Assembly (NCBI RefSeq): GCF_003326475.1
Contig: NZ_JPWA01000009.1
Location: forward strand, 90,753-154,752
DNA from: Thalassospira xianhensis MCCC 1A02616
GTDB taxonomy: Bacteria > Pseudomonadota > Alphaproteobacteria > Rhodospirillales > Thalassospiraceae
DNA: 64,000 nt
Direction: 5' to 3'
A model generated the notes under the pieces. It was not told where the DNA came from. It was given only the letters and a program-made list of their open reading frames with translations, and searched no databases. Below, piece by piece: positions 62,860 to 64,000 of this stretch. Positions within the stretch are counted from its first letter, which is position 1; every line of letters starts with the position of its first letter. The translations under genes and the position numbers were made by a program.

Positions 62860-63596
62860 GCGACGCGGCCACCACACTCGCCAGCGCATTACCCGTGGCG
62901 GGTACGGCCTATGGCCTTGGCATCGGTCCGGGCGAACCCGACCTGATCACGCTCAAAGCCTATAACATCCTACAAAAGGCGGATGTGATTGCCTATCCGG
63001 CCCTCGAAGACGGTGCCAGTCTGGCCCGGCAGATCGTCGCACCGCACGTCCCCACAGGACGGATAGAGATCGCCATCCGCATTACCATGGGCCAACCCGC
63101 CGACCCGATCTATGACGCCGCCGCCCTTGAAATCGGCGAACATCTGAAAGCCGGAAAAAGTGTTGCCGTCCTGTGCGAAGGCGATCCGTTCTTCTATGGC
63201 AGCTTCATGTATCTGTTTGGTCGCCTGGCCGAGGCCGGGCATCCGGTTCAAACCGTGCCGGGTGTCAGTTCGATGATGGCCTGCGCCGCCCAGCTTGGCG
63301 CACCACTTGCCGCCAGAAACGACGTGTTGCAGGTCATTCCGGGGCCCTTGTCCGAAGAACGCCTGCGCGCGCAACTTGGCGATACCGATGCGGCTGCCAT
63401 CATCAAACTTGGCCGCCACTTCGCCAAGGTCCGCAAGGTGATCGAAGAACTTGGCCTGACTAGCCGGGCGCGCTATATCGAACGCGCGACGCTTGAAACC
63501 CAGAAAATGGTCCCGCTTGGGGACCTTCCGGAAGATACCATAGCACCCTATTTCTCGATGATCCTGATCCACCGTCGCGGAGACGCATGGCGATGA
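62856..63596 (+). CDS. cobI: Precorrin-2 C20-methyltransferase
   Basis: Makes precorrin-3A from precorrin-2. 246 residues of the SUMT-like fold: YGLGIGPGEPDLITLKAYNI, VLCEGDPFFYGSFMYLF, TVPGVSSMMACAAQLGAPLA and KLGRHFAKVRKVIEELGL. Overlaps cobL and the next gene by four bases (ATGA) each side. Confidence 0.95.
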   Translation: MSDAATTLASALPVAGTAYGLGIGPGEPDLITLKAYNILQKADVIAYPALEDGASLARQIVAPHVPTGRIEIAIRITMGQPADPIYDAAALEIGEHLKAGKSVAVLCEGDPFFYGSFMYLFGRLAEAGHPVQTVPGVSSMMACAAQLGAPLAARNDVLQVIPGPLSEERLRAQLGDTDAAAIIKLGRHFAKVRKVIEELGLTSRARYIERATLETQKMVPLGDLPEDTIAPYFSMILIHRRGDAWR

Positions 63597-64000
63597 CGCC
63601 CCCGAATATCCCCACCGCCAGCAATACCAACCCGATCCTGCCGACGGACCCGATTGCGCCGATTGCGGTCATCTGTCTGACGCAACGTGCCCTTGCCACC
63701 GCCAAACGCATTGCCGCAAACCTGCAGGGTGCATCGGTTCACGGCCTGCGCACACGCGTTTCGACAAGCGAAGTCGATGTCGCGTTCGATGATACCATTA
63801 CACATCTGCAACAAACATTTTCGGCCGATCATGTGATTATCGGTGTTTGCGCATCGGGCATCCTGATCCGCGCACTGGCACCGCTTCTGGCCGGTAAATG
63901 GCAGGATGCGGCCGTCATCGCCGTCGACGAAGCCGGCAGCACCTTCATCCCGCTTCTGGGCGGCCATCACGGTGGCAATCGGCTGGCGCGCGATCTGGCC
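63593..64000 (+). CDS. cbiG: CbiG-family protein (partial; N-terminal part)
   Basis: Starts with ATG 63593, overlapping the cobI stop by four bases, and runs off the right edge in an open frame (136 residues seen). The N-terminal region is Pro-rich; then SADHVIIGVCASGILIRALA and LLGGHHGGNRLARDLA match the CbiG N-domain, which handles delta-lactone opening of precorrin-5A. In related alphaproteobacteria CbiG is often fused to CobJ; that cannot be told here. Confidence 0.88.
   Translation, partial: MTPPNIPTASNTNPILPTDPIAPIAVICLTQRALATAKRIAANLQGASVHGLRTRVSTSEVDVAFDDTITHLQQTFSADHVIIGVCASGILIRALAPLLAGKWQDAAVIAVDEAGSTFIPLLGGHHGGNRLARDLA

Overview
The window looks like part of the chromosome of a Thalassospira-like alphaproteobacterium (Rhodospirillales). 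The assignment rests on gene order and protein character: recF-dnaN-dnaA-rpsT next to enoyl-CoA hydratase and mutM, then aroA-cmk-rpsA-sppA-ihfB-lapA-pyrF, an FYDLN acidic protein, an Hsp20/DUF1150 pair and a YcgN-family protein. Base composition is moderately GC-rich throughout. I see no insertion sequence, prophage, CRISPR array or transfer signature. The species name is inference.

Region 1 (1-16,100) is a conserved housekeeping block, mostly on the minus strand: replication start genes (recF partial, dnaN, dnaA), S20, enoyl-CoA hydratase, formamidopyrimidine-DNA glycosylase, two transporters (TauE-type and MFS), pyrF, lapA-type protein, ihfB, sppA, S1, cytidylate kinase and EPSP synthase. 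Region 2 (16,100-26,900) is mixed: FYDLN protein, tRNA-Ala(GGC), VanZ-like and unknown membrane proteins, TPR-methyltransferase, a two-gene YeeE/YedE sulfur-transport pair, a class I amidotransferase, a membrane cytochrome-b/2Fe-2S/adenylate cyclase fusion, an Hsp20 gene with a ROSE-like RNA thermometer candidate, DUF1150, a metallo-beta-lactamase fold protein, a soluble dual-PAS chemoreceptor and a YcgN protein.

Region 3 (26,900-33,000) starts the cobalamin genes: cobB, cobA, cbiD and cobK/cbiJ, with Sco1 and a COG2836 copper-type membrane protein between them. Region 4 (33,000-41,100) is a non-B12 interlude: chemoreceptor, NDUFA9-like and YeeZ-like SDR proteins, TPR protein, PstS, methyltransferase and GST. 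Region 5 (41,200-64,000) is the main B12 cluster: cobQ, cobO, a GH114-like secreted protein, an unknown gene, cobN, cobW and cobU under a clear cobalamin riboswitch on the minus strand; then cobC, cobS, cobT, a degenerate EAL protein, LPS-heptose genes gmhA and hldE, cbiB, and the plus-strand run cbiX-cobH-cobL-cobI-cbiG (last one cut by the window end).

Taken together, the window encodes most of a route from uroporphyrinogen III to cobalamin: CobA makes precorrin-2; CobI, CbiG, CbiD, CobK, CobL and CobH work on the ring; CobB amidates; CobN (with CobW) or CbiX inserts cobalt; CobO adenosylates; CobQ and CbiB finish the side chains; CobU, CobT, CobC and CobS attach the lower loop. The set mixes enzymes classed as aerobic (CobN, CobI/H/L) with ones classed as anaerobic (CbiX, CbiD, CbiG).
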